From contig DJSP01000033.1 of NCBI GenBank assembly GCA_002438065.1, positions 1 to 23,272 of the forward strand: a stretch of DNA of 23,272 nt, read 5' to 3'. This DNA is from Caryophanales bacterium UBA6331 (GTDB lineage: Bacteria > Bacillota_I > Bacilli_A > RF39 > UBA660). This document shows, in pieces, positions 1 to 9,648 of the stretch; positions within the stretch are counted from its first letter, which is position 1, and each line of letters opens with the position of its first letter. The position numbers were made by a program, and so were the translations under genes. Under the pieces are notes generated by a model that had not been told where the DNA came from, ran no database searches, and saw nothing but the letters and a program-made list of their open reading frames with translations.

Positions 1-29
1 AATCTGTGCTTCTACTTGATTGTATGAAT

Positions 30-58
30 AGATCAGAAAGAAATTTCTGGTCTTTTTT
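30..58 (+). terminator. Rho-independent terminator at the left edge
   Basis: A 10-bp stem (AGATCAGAAA with TTTCTGGTCT, one G-T wobble) closes a GAAA tetraloop and is followed by a run of six T. It separates whatever lies left of the window from the small gene starting at 82. No coding sequence can be assigned to bases 1 to 29. Confidence 0.75.
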
Positions 59-81
59 ATGTAAGAAGAAAGAAGGAAAAA

Positions 82-213
82 ATGAAAATATTAATTATTA
101 GTTTAATTGGAATAGTATTGTTTTTATTAATACTATTCCTGTATTGCACTTGTGTAATATCAAGTAGGTGTTCAGGAGAGGAGGAAAAGTATGAACATAT
201 TAGAAATGTATAA
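82..213 (+). CDS. Tiny single-pass membrane protein of the ICE (43 aa)
   Basis: The 43-residue protein begins MKILIISLIG, is almost entirely a hydrophobic helix (about residues 2 to 27) and ends in a charged, Cys-containing tail. A GAAGGA ribosome binding site lies about 5 bases before the ATG. The same leader string AGAAAGAAGGAAAA recurs before the large gene at 3144. Its last 23 bases overlap the start of the next gene in another frame, suggesting translational coupling. Small one-helix proteins of this kind are common just before coupling-protein modules of Firmicutes ICEs; the function is unknown. It was found by reading the gap, and the good start signal is the main support. Confidence 0.6.
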   Translation: MKILIISLIGIVLFLLILFLYCTCVISSRCSGEEEKYEHIRNV

Positions 214-529
214 GAGATTATCAAATGAAGATAAATTTCATTTAACTGTTTATTGTATTTATGACAGTATTTATGATGTTGCTAAAAATCAAGACTATGA
301 AATAACTGATAAAGTTGCAGTTGATTTACAGGAATTGGCTTATGATTTGTATCTTGAAGATAATGGGTATAAGTTATCTCAATCTGAAATTGCTCATTTC
401 TTAACTAATTGTTATATAAAAGATAATTCATTTTTAGATAAAATTGAAGATACTGATTATTCTGATATTTTAGAGGCAATTTCTGATGATGATTATGAGT
501 TTTATAAAGATGAAGGATTAGAAAGGTAA
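191..529 (+). CDS. Acidic hypothetical protein of the ICE (112 aa)
   Basis: A strong GAGGAGG sequence sits just before the ATG, so the start is well supported. The product is acidic and rich in Asp, Glu and Tyr, predicted soluble and mostly helical, with no signal peptide and no motif I recognise. It overlaps the tail of the 43-residue membrane peptide and is followed 8 bases later by the next small gene, so it is probably co-transcribed with the coupling-protein gene at 1165. Function is unknown; an accessory role in transfer, or an antirestriction-like role suggested by the acidity, are both guesses. Confidence 0.7.
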   Translation: MNILEMYKRLSNEDKFHLTVYCIYDSIYDVAKNQDYEITDKVAVDLQELAYDLYLEDNGYKLSQSEIAHFLTNCYIKDNSFLDKIEDTDYSDILEAISDDDYEFYKDEGLER

Positions 530-537
530 GGTAAAAA

Positions 538-801
538 ATGGATTTTACAAAATTAAATCTTGAATTTAATAATATGCAAAATATTATAAATAAATATAAT
601 AATATGCAAAATATAATAAGAAATAGAATAAAAAATAATCAAAAAGAAATTAATAAATTAGAGTCAAAAGCAAATTGTACTAAAAATAGTATTGAAAAAG
701 AAAGCTATAAATTTATAATTGTATCAATAAAAAATGAAATTGAGTTTCTAGAAAAAATTTTAATGGAGGAACAAAAAGATGAATCAAGGCAGAATGATTA
801 A
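538..801 (+). CDS. Small coiled-coil hypothetical protein of the ICE (87 aa)
   Basis: The protein is Asn/Lys/Glu rich and strongly helical, with heptad-like spacing of Ile/Leu from about residue 25 to 80, so a coiled coil is likely. An AAGG sequence lies a few bases before the ATG. The N-terminal part holds an internal duplication, NNMQNII, 10 residues apart, encoded by an 18-bp exact DNA repeat. Its last 23 bases overlap the next gene, whose GGAGG lies inside this one. No known family is recognised. It may be a structural or regulatory partner in the transfer module, but that rests only on location. Confidence 0.65.
   Translation: MDFTKLNLEFNNMQNIINKYNNMQNIIRNRIKNNQKEINKLESKANCTKNSIEKESYKFIIVSIKNEIEFLEKILMEEQKDESRQND
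567..614 (+). repeat. Two copies of an 18-bp direct repeat, 30-bp period
   Basis: TAATAATATGCAAAATAT occurs at 567-584 and again at 597-614. The 30-bp period keeps frame and gives the repeated peptide NNMQNII in the coiled-coil protein. Confidence 0.85.
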
Positions 802-1162
802 GTATTACAATAAAGAAGAAATAAAAAAATTATTAAAAGATAATGAAAAACTTATTTATATAGATACTGGTAATGAAGAAGTAGTGGGTAGATACATTGA
901 TTTACCAGATATAATTCTTGATATAAATAAAAAATTAGGATTAACTAATTTGAAAATATATGATTATCAAAATGTTAGTTTGGTGCCAATAGTGACAACT
1001 TACGGTTATTATTTGGATAAATGTAATTCAAAGGTTAGAACTGATATTATTGAAAGATTAACAAGCCTTCAACTTGACGAAGAAGAAATAAAAGATTACA
1101 AACTTATAGATGAAGAAATGTTAGAAGATGTTAAAAGAGAACTATTTGAAATGGAAAGATAA
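779..1162 (+). CDS. Hypothetical protein of the ICE (127 aa)
   Basis: The start is supported by GGAGG about 9 bases upstream, inside the preceding gene; a second Met six codons in is a weaker alternative. The product is soluble, Glu/Lys/Asp/Leu rich, with a predicted mixed alpha/beta core (residues about 20 to 75) and a charged helical C-terminus. The stop is followed after two bases by the ATG of the coupling-protein gene, so the two are almost certainly translated from one message. I do not recognise the family. Small proteins directly before VirD4 in ICEs are often element-specific accessory factors, which is an inference from place only. Confidence 0.65.
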   Translation: MNQGRMIKYYNKEEIKKLLKDNEKLIYIDTGNEEVVGRYIDLPDIILDINKKLGLTNLKIYDYQNVSLVPIVTTYGYYLDKCNSKVRTDIIERLTSLQLDEEEIKDYKLIDEEMLEDVKRELFEMER

Positions 1163-1164
1163 TT

Positions 1165-3120
1165 ATGGTTACTCAATTTAGCGTAGTTATTATTTTAATA
1201 TTTTTGATAATTGCTTTTATATATTTTCTTGAGCCAATATTAACCAAGCAAAAAATCAAAGATAATAAGGAACACGGCAGTGCAAGATGGGCAACAATTA
1301 AAGAAATAAAGCAAAATTTTAGAGAAGAAAAAATAAGTAATATTAATGAAAGTGGTTTTCCAATCTATTTTAGCAAAGATAATAAAAATGTTTGGTTTGA
1401 TAACAAAACTCCCCATTGGATATGTCTTGGCTCTACTGGTAGTGGTAAATCTGTAACTTCTGTAATTCCATATTGTAGTTTTATAGCAACTGCCAAAAAT
1501 AAAAAAAGTGTTTTTATTACTGATCCAAAAGCAGAAATTTTAAATACAACAAGTCAAATGTTTAAAGACAATGGATATAATGTACTATGTATTGATTTTA
1601 GAAACCCAGAATATTCTAATCATATTAATTTACTTGAGCCTATTATAACTGAGTATGAGTTATATTATAAGTATCTAAAATTAAGTGAAAAAGAGAAAAA
1701 AGAAAGTAAGTATATAGAATATAAAAATAAATCTATAATTCATTATGCTCGTTGTAACCAGTTAGTAAGTGATATATCAAGTATGATTATGAATGACACA
1801 ACCGCAAAAGAAAAATTTTGGAATAATTCTTCATCAGATTTATTGTATGGGTTAATTTTTTTATTTCTTGAAGATTATGTAAATGGAAAAATTAAAAGAG
1901 AACAAATAACATTAACTTCAATAAAAAAATTTCAAAGCAGTTCTATGTCAGATGTTAATAATAAAAAAATAAAAAAATATATTGGTGGAAAAACATATGA
2001 TATGAAAAGTAAAGATAAATTATTTAGTTTACTTAATACATCAGAAACAACTTATCGATCAATAACATCAACATTCAGTGAAAGAATGTCTTTATATGAT
2101 GATATCAATGTAGAAAATATTTCATCTAACTCCGATTTTAATTTTGACGATTTAGGGAAAAAGCCAACTGTATTGTATTGTTGTGTCCCCGATGAATCTC
2201 AAACATATTATACTTTAATATCGATAATAGTTTCATTAATATATAAAACATTAGTTATTTTGTGCAACGAGCAAAAAGATAAAAAATTACCATGTGAAAT
2301 TGTATTTTTGCTTGATGAGTTTGGAAATACACCTCCATTAAAGGACATAAAATCAATGGTTAGTGTTGGACGAAGTAGAGGACTTTATTTTGTGTTTTAT
2401 TTACAAAGTATTCAGCAATTAGATGATTTATATGGAAAAGAAACAAGTCAAATTGTTCAAGATAATTGCGGATTGCAATTTTTAAAAACTAATTCTCAAG
2501 ATACTGCAGAACAAATAAGCAACAGGTTAGGGACTCATGGTGTTGAAACAACATCATTAAATTATTCAATGAGCCTTACGAATAATAATGGTAGTAAAGG
2601 TATGAGTTTAATTTCTAGAAAACTTATGACTGCGGATGAAATAAAACAATTAGTTTATAAAACTATTATTTTTTCTTCCATAGGTTATCCAATTATAAGA
2701 GATACAATTTTATATTCTAAATTTAGTTGCTATCAATCTGGTTGTATTAAAAGGAAAAAACGACCATTGCAAAGATTTAGTGATAGATATTACACTGTTG
2801 ATCAAATAGAATTAGAAGAAAAATCTAATGATTCAAAAATAAATACATTGGAATCTCAAATTAGAAATACACTTATTAATATAATAAATAACGTTTTAAA
2901 AATATTTGGCAAAATTGATTTTGATGTTGAATATGAAAATATTAAAAATAGTATAATTGCTAAATTATATTTAGCACCTCCTTTATCAATAAATGAGATA
3001 AAATCATTAGAAGATTTAAGTAATCAATTAAAATTTAATTACAATATCATTACTGATAAAGAAAAAATATGCAAAAAAAACAAAAACTCTTTAATAGAGA
3101 TTTTTTTATTTGATAAATAA
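1165..3120 (+). CDS. Type IV secretion coupling ATPase (VirD4/TraG family)
   Basis: Coupling proteins are membrane-anchored hexameric ATPases that hand the relaxase-DNA complex to the conjugation channel. Visible here are one N-terminal membrane helix (about residues 4 to 24), the HGSARWA motif (37-43) typical of TraG/VirD4, Walker A GSTGSGKS (89-96), the family motif around VPDE (341-344), Walker B FLLDEFGN (381-388) and the downstream LQSIQQL motif (413-419). At 651 residues the length is normal. Classical VirD4 has two N-terminal helices; only one is clear here, as in many Gram-positive members. The C-terminal 100 residues are Lys/Asn rich and may hold a variable partner-binding region. 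The relaxase and VirB4 partners are not in the window. The ribosome binding site is weak (GGAAAG), which fits coupling to the gene before it. Confidence 0.93.
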   Translation: MVTQFSVVIILIFLIIAFIYFLEPILTKQKIKDNKEHGSARWATIKEIKQNFREEKISNINESGFPIYFSKDNKNVWFDNKTPHWICLGSTGSGKSVTSVIPYCSFIATAKNKKSVFITDPKAEILNTTSQMFKDNGYNVLCIDFRNPEYSNHINLLEPIITEYELYYKYLKLSEKEKKESKYIEYKNKSIIHYARCNQLVSDISSMIMNDTTAKEKFWNNSSSDLLYGLIFLFLEDYVNGKIKREQITLTSIKKFQSSSMSDVNNKKIKKYIGGKTYDMKSKDKLFSLLNTSETTYRSITSTFSERMSLYDDINVENISSNSDFNFDDLGKKPTVLYCCVPDESQTYYTLISIIVSLIYKTLVILCNEQKDKKLPCEIVFLLDEFGNTPPLKDIKSMVSVGRSRGLYFVFYLQSIQQLDDLYGKETSQIVQDNCGLQFLKTNSQDTAEQISNRLGTHGVETTSLNYSMSLTNNNGSKGMSLISRKLMTADEIKQLVYKTIIFSSIGYPIIRDTILYSKFSCYQSGCIKRKKRPLQRFSDRYYTVDQIELEEKSNDSKINTLESQIRNTLINIINNVLKIFGKIDFDVEYENIKNSIIAKLYLAPPLSINEIKSLEDLSNQLKFNYNIITDKEKICKKNKNSLIEIFLFDK

Positions 3121-3143
3121 ATATTTTAGAAAGAAGGAAAATA

Positions 3144-6100
3144 ATGAATGAAGAATTTTATGATGAATTTATTTCTATTAGAGATGATACTTTAGATAGT
3201 ATAAAAACAAGTTTATTAAGCTGGAATAAATTTGTTATTTTTTGGTCTAGTATTTTAGATAAATATAGTATAAATAATATTCTTAATTTGTATTATTACA
3301 ACTCAAGTGGAAGATATTATATGACATTCAGTGAATGGAATAGTGAATCGATAAATAGAAGAATAAAACCAAAAAGTAAAGGAATACCAATATTAATTGA
3401 TAACCAAAAGTCATATGTATTTGATATAAAACAAACCTATGGTAAGGAATACAACATTTGGAAATATAACCATTATACTGAAGATACAATTCTTAAATAT
3501 TATCAAAATTTACTGAAAATACAAAATGATGATACTAAAAATTTATATGAAAATCTTTATAATGTAATATATAAAGTATCATTTCTTCAAATTGTTGATG
3601 ATTATACTGATGTATCTATTGAAGAAATAAGAATTGTTGCAAAAATGATGACATCATTATTTCTTGCAAAAACAAATTTTAATATTAATAATTTACCAAG
3701 TACATATGAAGAATTAAAGTTAATAAAAGACAATAGCATTTTGACATGTATGCAGATTGCAAATAAAGAAACTGCTAAATTATTTAATAATTTTAAAGAA
3801 ATAGCAAATAATCTTGAAACAATCCAAAAGCATATTCAAAATCAAGTGATTTTACATTTAAAAACTGATAACAATAAAAATACAATAAAGCAAAATATGC
3901 TATTAAGTTTAGAAAAAAATACAAATTTTAATTATGATTTATTAGAAAAAATATACAATCATTATTATAACAAATATAGAAAAGTGTCAAAAGGATCAAA
4001 TAATATAACGGTAGATGCTTCCAATTCTAAACAAAAGGAAGAAAATGAGCAGTTGTCATTATTTTTAACAAGAGAAGAAGAACTTGCAAATAAGATATGT
4101 GATATATTTAATTCTTTCGATACTAAATATCAAAATACATTTGAAATTCGTAATGTTGAATTACAAGTATGGGAACATATCAAATCTAACAAAAGAAACT
4201 TATCTATACTTTTATCTAGTCCACTTGCAGATATGGGAGAAAATGCTTTTTCATATTTTAATTCTGATAAGACGGATGAAATTAAATTAAATGAAGGTAT
4301 AAAAAATAATGCTTTTATTCAATCATTATATAAAGATAAAGAATTTTCTATTTATATATCTCCTGACTTAATACATATTTATTGGAATAATTTTGATGAA
4401 AAACAATTTGATATGTCTATACCAAGCACAAAAATGGTAGATCAAAATGAAATTGATAATCAAGAATTAGAACAAATTGATAGAGAGGTATCTTCTATTA
4501 TTGAAGATGAAGAAGATAATGATTTTGATTATAAGGTTACTACTGCTGAAATAATACCAACAAGAGATGGTATAAAAACTAATGTGATAGAAGAACATAG
4601 TTATAATAGTAATGGAGAAGAAATTAAAGAAGAATATCCACCAATAAATTATCACATTAGTGATGATAAAGTTGATACAAGTTTTGGTGCTAAATCAAGA
4701 TTTGAAGATAATATAAAAGCAATAGAACTTTTAAAAGAGTTAGAGAGTGAAGATAGAAATGCAACAAAAGAAGAACAAGATATTTTATCTCGTTATGTAG
4801 GTTGGGGTGGAATTGCTGATGCTTTTGATGAAAGAAAAGATAATTGGAAAACTGAAAGGGAAAGATTAAAACTTCTATTAAATGAAGAAGAATATAAAGC
4901 AGCTGCACATTCTACTTTATCATCATTCTATACTCCAAATATGGCAATAGATGGAATATATAAAACATTAAAAAAATTCGGATTTGAAAAAGGAAATATT
5001 TTAGAGCCAAGTTGTGCTATTGGTAATTTCTTTGGAAGATTACCTAGTGAATTTGATAAATCTAAATTATATGGTGTTGAGTTAGATAGCATAAGTGGTA
5101 GAATTACTAAAAAACTTTATCCTAATGCAAAAATAGAAATAACAGGTTATGAAAATTCAAAAGTAGCAGATGAGTTATTTGATGTTGCAGTTGGTAATGT
5201 TCCTTTTGGAAATAATACTGTCTATGATAAAAGATATAAAGATAAGTTTTTAATTCACGATTATTTCTTTCAAAAAACATTAGATAAAGTTAGAGATGGT
5301 GGAATAATTGCTTTTATAACTACTGATGGAACATTAGATAAAAAAGATACAAGAGTAAGAGAATATATTGCTAAAAGAGCAGAGTTTTTAGGAGCAATTA
5401 GATTACCAAATAATACATTTACTTCTAATGCAAATGCAAAGGTTACATCTGATATTATTTTCTTAAAAAAGAGAGATGAATTAAAACAAGATATAAGTGA
5501 TGAAAAGTGGATTTATACAAGTGAATATCAAGATGGAATAACAATAAATAATTATTATATTGATAATCCAAATATGATGCTTGGTAAAATGGAACTTCAA
5601 TCTACTGCTTATGGTTATGATAATACACTATCTCCAATAGATGAAGATATAAATGTTTTAATGAATCAAGCAATAGAACATTTACCTAGTAATATTTACG
5701 AGCAAACAAATTATATTCAAAACGAAGAAAATGATTATGAAGTATTAGATGCAGATGATAGTATTAAGAATAATGCTTTTACTATTATTAATAACGATGG
5801 TAAAGATATAATTTATCAAAGGTCATTTTCTAGTTTAATACCATATTCTATTCAAGATGGTATGGTTGCTAAAAGAATTATAGGTCTTTGTAAAGTTAAA
5901 AATGCTTTAAGAGAAGTATTTGATATTCAACTTCGTGATGGTAGTGATGAAGAATTATCACTAGCACAAGAAAAGTTAAGTAAAGAATATGATGAGTTTT
6001 ATAAAAGATATGGTTATATTAATGATAGTGTAAATGCAAGAGCATTTGATAGTGATCCTGATTATTACTTACTTACATCTATTGAAAATAAAGTTAGTAA

Positions 6101-9100
6101 AGATGATGAAGATGAAAATGATAAACCTAAATATGAAAAGGGAGATGTCTTTACAAAAAGGACAATAAGAAAAAGTAAAGTAATAACAAGTGCAGAAAAT
6201 GCAGAAGATGCTTTAAAGTATTCCCTTAATAATCGTGGTTGTGTTGATTTTGAATATATGAAAACATTATATTCAAAAAGTGAAGAAGAAATGATTGATG
6301 AACTTGATGATCTAATCTATCAAGATCCTGAAAAACTTAATGATTTTAATAAAGGTTGGGTTATAGCAAGTGAATATTTAAGTGGTAATGTAAAACATAA
6401 ACTTAATTATGCTAGATCAATAAATGAAGATAATAAATACGATAAAAATATTCTTGCACTTGAAAGAGTACAACCTACACCACTTGAATATGATGAGATA
6501 AGTGTAAAGTTAGGATCAACTTGGATACCAGAAGATGTGTATCATCAATTTTGTTGTGAATTATTAGATATTCAAAGTTGGAATAAAAGTAGATTAAAAA
6601 TAAAATATGCCAAAGAAGTAAATACTTGGTTATTTCAAGCTAGTGGTTTATATGGTTATGGAGTTAAAAATACAAATACTTGGGGAACTGATAGAGCAGA
6701 TGCTTTATCATTAATTAAAAATGCTTTAAATCTTCAAAGTGTAACAGTTTATGATACATTAGAAGATGATAGGAGAGTTGTAAATCCTGTTGAAACTGCA
6801 AATGCAAGAGAAAAACAAGAACTAATAAAACAAGAGTTTAAAGAGTGGATTTGGAAAGATGAAGATAGAAGAAATAGACTAACAAAACTTTACAATGAAC
6901 AATTTAATTGTATGCGAGAAAGAGAGTTTGATGGTAGTCATCTTACTTTTGATGGTATGAATCCGAATATAGAATTAAGAGAACATCAAAAAAATGCAGT
7001 TGCTCGTGTTTTATATGGTGGTAATACTTTACTTGCTCACGCAGTTGGAGCAGGAAAAACTTATGAATGTATTGCTAGTGCTATGGAATTAAAAAGACTA
7101 GGAATTGTTAGTAAGCCAATGTTTGTTGTACCTAATCATTTGTTAGGACAATGGGCTAATGAAATATTAAAATTATATCCTACTGCAAACATACTTGTTG
7201 CTACTCAAAAAGACTTTGAAAAGACAAGAAGAAAAAAACTTATGGGAAAAATAGCAACAGGAGAATGGGATGCAGTTTTAATTGCTCATTCAAGTTTTGG
7301 ATTAATTCCTATGAGTAAAGAATATGAACAAAAACATATGGAAGAACAAATAGAAGAAGTTGTTAATGCTATTGAAAGAATAAAAGCAGAATCTGGTGAT
7401 GGTTTAAGCGTTAAAAAACTTGAACAAATTAAAACAAGTATGGATACTAAATTAAAAGCATTATTAGATAGACCAAAAGATGATGTAGTAACATTTGAAG
7501 AACTTGGAGTAGATGAGTTAATTGTAGATGAGGCACATATGTTTAAGAATTTACCAATGTATTCAAAAATAAGAAATGTTGCAGGAATAAATAATAGTGA
7601 AAGTAAAAAAGCAACTGATTTATTTATGAAGATAAGTTATATACTTGAAAACAACAGAGGTAAAGGAGCAGTATTTGCAACAGGTACTCCAATATCTAAT
7701 TCAATGGGAGAATTATTTGCAATGCAAAAATATCTTCAAATTGATAGGTTAAGAGAAATGGGATTAGAACATTTTGATGAATGGGCATCAACTTTTGGAG
7801 AGATAGTTAATAGTTTTGAAATTGCTCCTGATGGTAGTGGTTTTAGAACGAAAGCCCGATTTGCTCAATTCTTTAATATTCCAGAGTTAATGACTTTATT
7901 TAAAGAAGTTGCTGATATTAAAACTTCAAAGATGCTAGATTTACCTACACCTAAATTAAAAGGTGGAGATTATAAAACAATAGTAGCACCTAAAAGTGAA
8001 AAATTAGGAGAGTATGTAGATAAATTAGCAGAACGAAGTGAGAGAATTAGAAATGGTTGTGATCCACGAGAAGATAATATGCTACTTGTTACCAATGATG
8101 GTAGAAAAGCAGCACTTGATTTAAGAATGATAGATCCAAGTATGCCAGACTTACCTGACTCAAAAATAAATATGGCAGTAGAGAATATTTATAGAGTATG
8201 GTTAGAGAATAAAGAGGACAAGTTAACGCAACTTGTCTTTTGTGATTTATCTACACCTAAAAATGATGGTACTTTTAATGTCTATGATGATATTAAAAAC
8301 AAATTGATTGCAAAAGGCGTACCAGAGGAAGAAATAGAGTTTATTCATAATGCTAAAACTAATCCTCAAAAATTGAAATTATTTGAAGATATGAGAAATG
8401 GTACAAAACGAATACTTATAGGATCAACTTCTAAAATGGGAGCAGGTATGAATGTACAAGATAAATTGATTGCTTTGCATCATTTAGATTGTCCGTGGCG
8501 ACCTTCTGATATAGAACAAAGAGAAGGTAGAATATTAAGACAAGGGAATCAAAATTCAGAAGTTGAAATATATAGGTATGTAACCGAAGGAAGTTTTGAT
8601 GCTTATTCATATCAATTAATTCAAACTAAATCAACTTTTATAAATCAAATAATGGCTAATAGTAATGGTGGTGGAAGAACTGCTGAAGATTTAGATAGAG
8701 ATACTTTGACTTATGCCGAAGTAAAAGCTCTTGCAAGTGGTAATCCATTAATATTGGAAAAATTTAAAGTTGAAAATGAATTAAAGCAACTTTATTTATC
8801 TAAAAGTAGATATGATAAATCTCATATAGAACTTGAATCTAAATATAATAGTGAAATACCAAGACAATTAAAATATCAAAATCAATACTTAAATGGACTT
8901 GAAGAAGATATTAAAAATGTTAAAGATTTATCAGGAGATAACTTTATGATAATGATTAGAGATAAAATATATGATTCAAGAAAAGATGCTAGTACAAAGT
9001 TATATGAAAGTTTTTCATTATTGAAAACAGGTTCAGAAACTTTATTAGGACAAATAAGTGGTTTTGATATTGTAGGAACAAAAGATGACTTATGGTATAA

Positions 9101-9416
9101 ACCTATTATATATATAAAAGGTGCAGGTAAATATAAAGTTGAAATTCAAAATATCGATGAAATTGGTAATATTTATAAATTAGAAAATATGCTTAAAAGT
9201 TTTAAAAACAAAATTGAAACTATTAAGGAACAAATAGAATATACAGATAAACAATTAAAAGATACCAAAGAAGAACTAGATAAACCATTTACTAATTTAG
9301 ATAGAATAAAAGAGTTACAAAAGCAAAAAGCAAAAATTGATAGCGAACTTGATTTGGATAAGCAAGAAACATCAAATAGTATTGAATTTAATGATGAAGA
9401 AGAATTAGAAAGATAA
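3144..9416 (+). CDS. Giant polyvalent protein: ArdC-like N-domain, adenine methyltransferase, SNF2 helicase
   Basis: This 2,090-residue protein belongs to the multidomain proteins of conjugative elements and phages thought to enter the recipient with the DNA and shield it. An ArdC-like N-domain lies at about residues 20 to 100 (the EWN...KPKSKGIPIL stretch). A long acidic linker follows to about 500. A YVGWGG motif at 551-556 leads into an N6-adenine-methyltransferase-like domain with motif I EPSCAIGNFF (621-630) and motif IV GNVPFGN (684-690). The SNF2-type helicase has motif I AHAVGAGKT (1298-1306), DEAH (1462-1465), motif III FATGTPISN (1511-1519) and motif VI QREGRILRQGN (1792-1802). The last ~240 residues are coiled coil. 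Motif IV has Val where NPPF/Y is usual, so catalysis is uncertain. It follows the coupling protein by 23 bases, with its own AGAAGGA site. Confidence 0.9.
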   Translation: MNEEFYDEFISIRDDTLDSIKTSLLSWNKFVIFWSSILDKYSINNILNLYYYNSSGRYYMTFSEWNSESINRRIKPKSKGIPILIDNQKSYVFDIKQTYGKEYNIWKYNHYTEDTILKYYQNLLKIQNDDTKNLYENLYNVIYKVSFLQIVDDYTDVSIEEIRIVAKMMTSLFLAKTNFNINNLPSTYEELKLIKDNSILTCMQIANKETAKLFNNFKEIANNLETIQKHIQNQVILHLKTDNNKNTIKQNMLLSLEKNTNFNYDLLEKIYNHYYNKYRKVSKGSNNITVDASNSKQKEENEQLSLFLTREEELANKICDIFNSFDTKYQNTFEIRNVELQVWEHIKSNKRNLSILLSSPLADMGENAFSYFNSDKTDEIKLNEGIKNNAFIQSLYKDKEFSIYISPDLIHIYWNNFDEKQFDMSIPSTKMVDQNEIDNQELEQIDREVSSIIEDEEDNDFDYKVTTAEIIPTRDGIKTNVIEEHSYNSNGEEIKEEYPPINYHISDDKVDTSFGAKSRFEDNIKAIELLKELESEDRNATKEEQDILSRYVGWGGIADAFDERKDNWKTERERLKLLLNEEEYKAAAHSTLSSFYTPNMAIDGIYKTLKKFGFEKGNILEPSCAIGNFFGRLPSEFDKSKLYGVELDSISGRITKKLYPNAKIEITGYENSKVADELFDVAVGNVPFGNNTVYDKRYKDKFLIHDYFFQKTLDKVRDGGIIAFITTDGTLDKKDTRVREYIAKRAEFLGAIRLPNNTFTSNANAKVTSDIIFLKKRDELKQDISDEKWIYTSEYQDGITINNYYIDNPNMMLGKMELQSTAYGYDNTLSPIDEDINVLMNQAIEHLPSNIYEQTNYIQNEENDYEVLDADDSIKNNAFTIINNDGKDIIYQRSFSSLIPYSIQDGMVAKRIIGLCKVKNALREVFDIQLRDGSDEELSLAQEKLSKEYDEFYKRYGYINDSVNARAFDSDPDYYLLTSIENKVSKDDEDENDKPKYEKGDVFTKRTIRKSKVITSAENAEDALKYSLNNRGCVDFEYMKTLYSKSEEEMIDELDDLIYQDPEKLNDFNKGWVIASEYLSGNVKHKLNYARSINEDNKYDKNILALERVQPTPLEYDEISVKLGSTWIPEDVYHQFCCELLDIQSWNKSRLKIKYAKEVNTWLFQASGLYGYGVKNTNTWGTDRADALSLIKNALNLQSVTVYDTLEDDRRVVNPVETANAREKQELIKQEFKEWIWKDEDRRNRLTKLYNEQFNCMREREFDGSHLTFDGMNPNIELREHQKNAVARVLYGGNTLLAHAVGAGKTYECIASAMELKRLGIVSKPMFVVPNHLLGQWANEILKLYPTANILVATQKDFEKTRRKKLMGKIATGEWDAVLIAHSSFGLIPMSKEYEQKHMEEQIEEVVNAIERIKAESGDGLSVKKLEQIKTSMDTKLKALLDRPKDDVVTFEELGVDELIVDEAHMFKNLPMYSKIRNVAGINNSESKKATDLFMKISYILENNRGKGAVFATGTPISNSMGELFAMQKYLQIDRLREMGLEHFDEWASTFGEIVNSFEIAPDGSGFRTKARFAQFFNIPELMTLFKEVADIKTSKMLDLPTPKLKGGDYKTIVAPKSEKLGEYVDKLAERSERIRNGCDPREDNMLLVTNDGRKAALDLRMIDPSMPDLPDSKINMAVENIYRVWLENKEDKLTQLVFCDLSTPKNDGTFNVYDDIKNKLIAKGVPEEEIEFIHNAKTNPQKLKLFEDMRNGTKRILIGSTSKMGAGMNVQDKLIALHHLDCPWRPSDIEQREGRILRQGNQNSEVEIYRYVTEGSFDAYSYQLIQTKSTFINQIMANSNGGGRTAEDLDRDTLTYAEVKALASGNPLILEKFKVENELKQLYLSKSRYDKSHIELESKYNSEIPRQLKYQNQYLNGLEEDIKNVKDLSGDNFMIMIRDKIYDSRKDASTKLYESFSLLKTGSETLLGQISGFDIVGTKDDLWYKPIIYIKGAGKYKVEIQNIDEIGNIYKLENMLKSFKNKIETIKEQIEYTDKQLKDTKEELDKPFTNLDRIKELQKQKAKIDSELDLDKQETSNSIEFNDEEELER

Positions 9417-9578
9417 ATAATTAAAGATATTTAGATAAAAACCACTTGCAAAATTCTATTTTTTAAGTGATAAATATAATGATTAAAAGATGCCATTAAA
9501 TATTACAAATATCAATTATAACGAATTTGATGTGTATGGTTAATCAGTTATAAGTGTCAAAAAATAATGACCTTTAAA

Positions 9579-9606
9579 TCTCTTTATTTTGCTTAAAACA
9601 AAGAGA
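9579..9606 (+). other. Hairpin in the gap after the polyvalent gene
   Basis: TCTCTTT and AAAGAGA form a 7-bp stem, extended after one A-C mismatch by four T-A pairs around a GCTT loop. It is not followed by a T run, so it is not a clear terminator. A weaker interrupted hairpin (CACTT with AAGTG) lies near 9443-9470. The 232-base gap from 9417 to 9648 shows no other gene; it may hold the promoter or leader of the gene at 9649, but I could not identify convincing -35/-10 boxes. Confidence 0.35.
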
Positions 9607-9648
9607 AAAATGTAAATAAAAAAGTAATATGTAAGGAGGATTGATAAT

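Noticed and set aside
4467..4908. Minus-strand frames inside the polyvalent gene
   Set aside because: They are low-complexity Ile/Phe/Leu-rich complements of an AT-rich coding strand, without ribosome binding sites.
9579..9606. Terminator after the polyvalent gene
   Set aside because: The hairpin is real but lacks a T run on either strand, so it was listed only as a structure.
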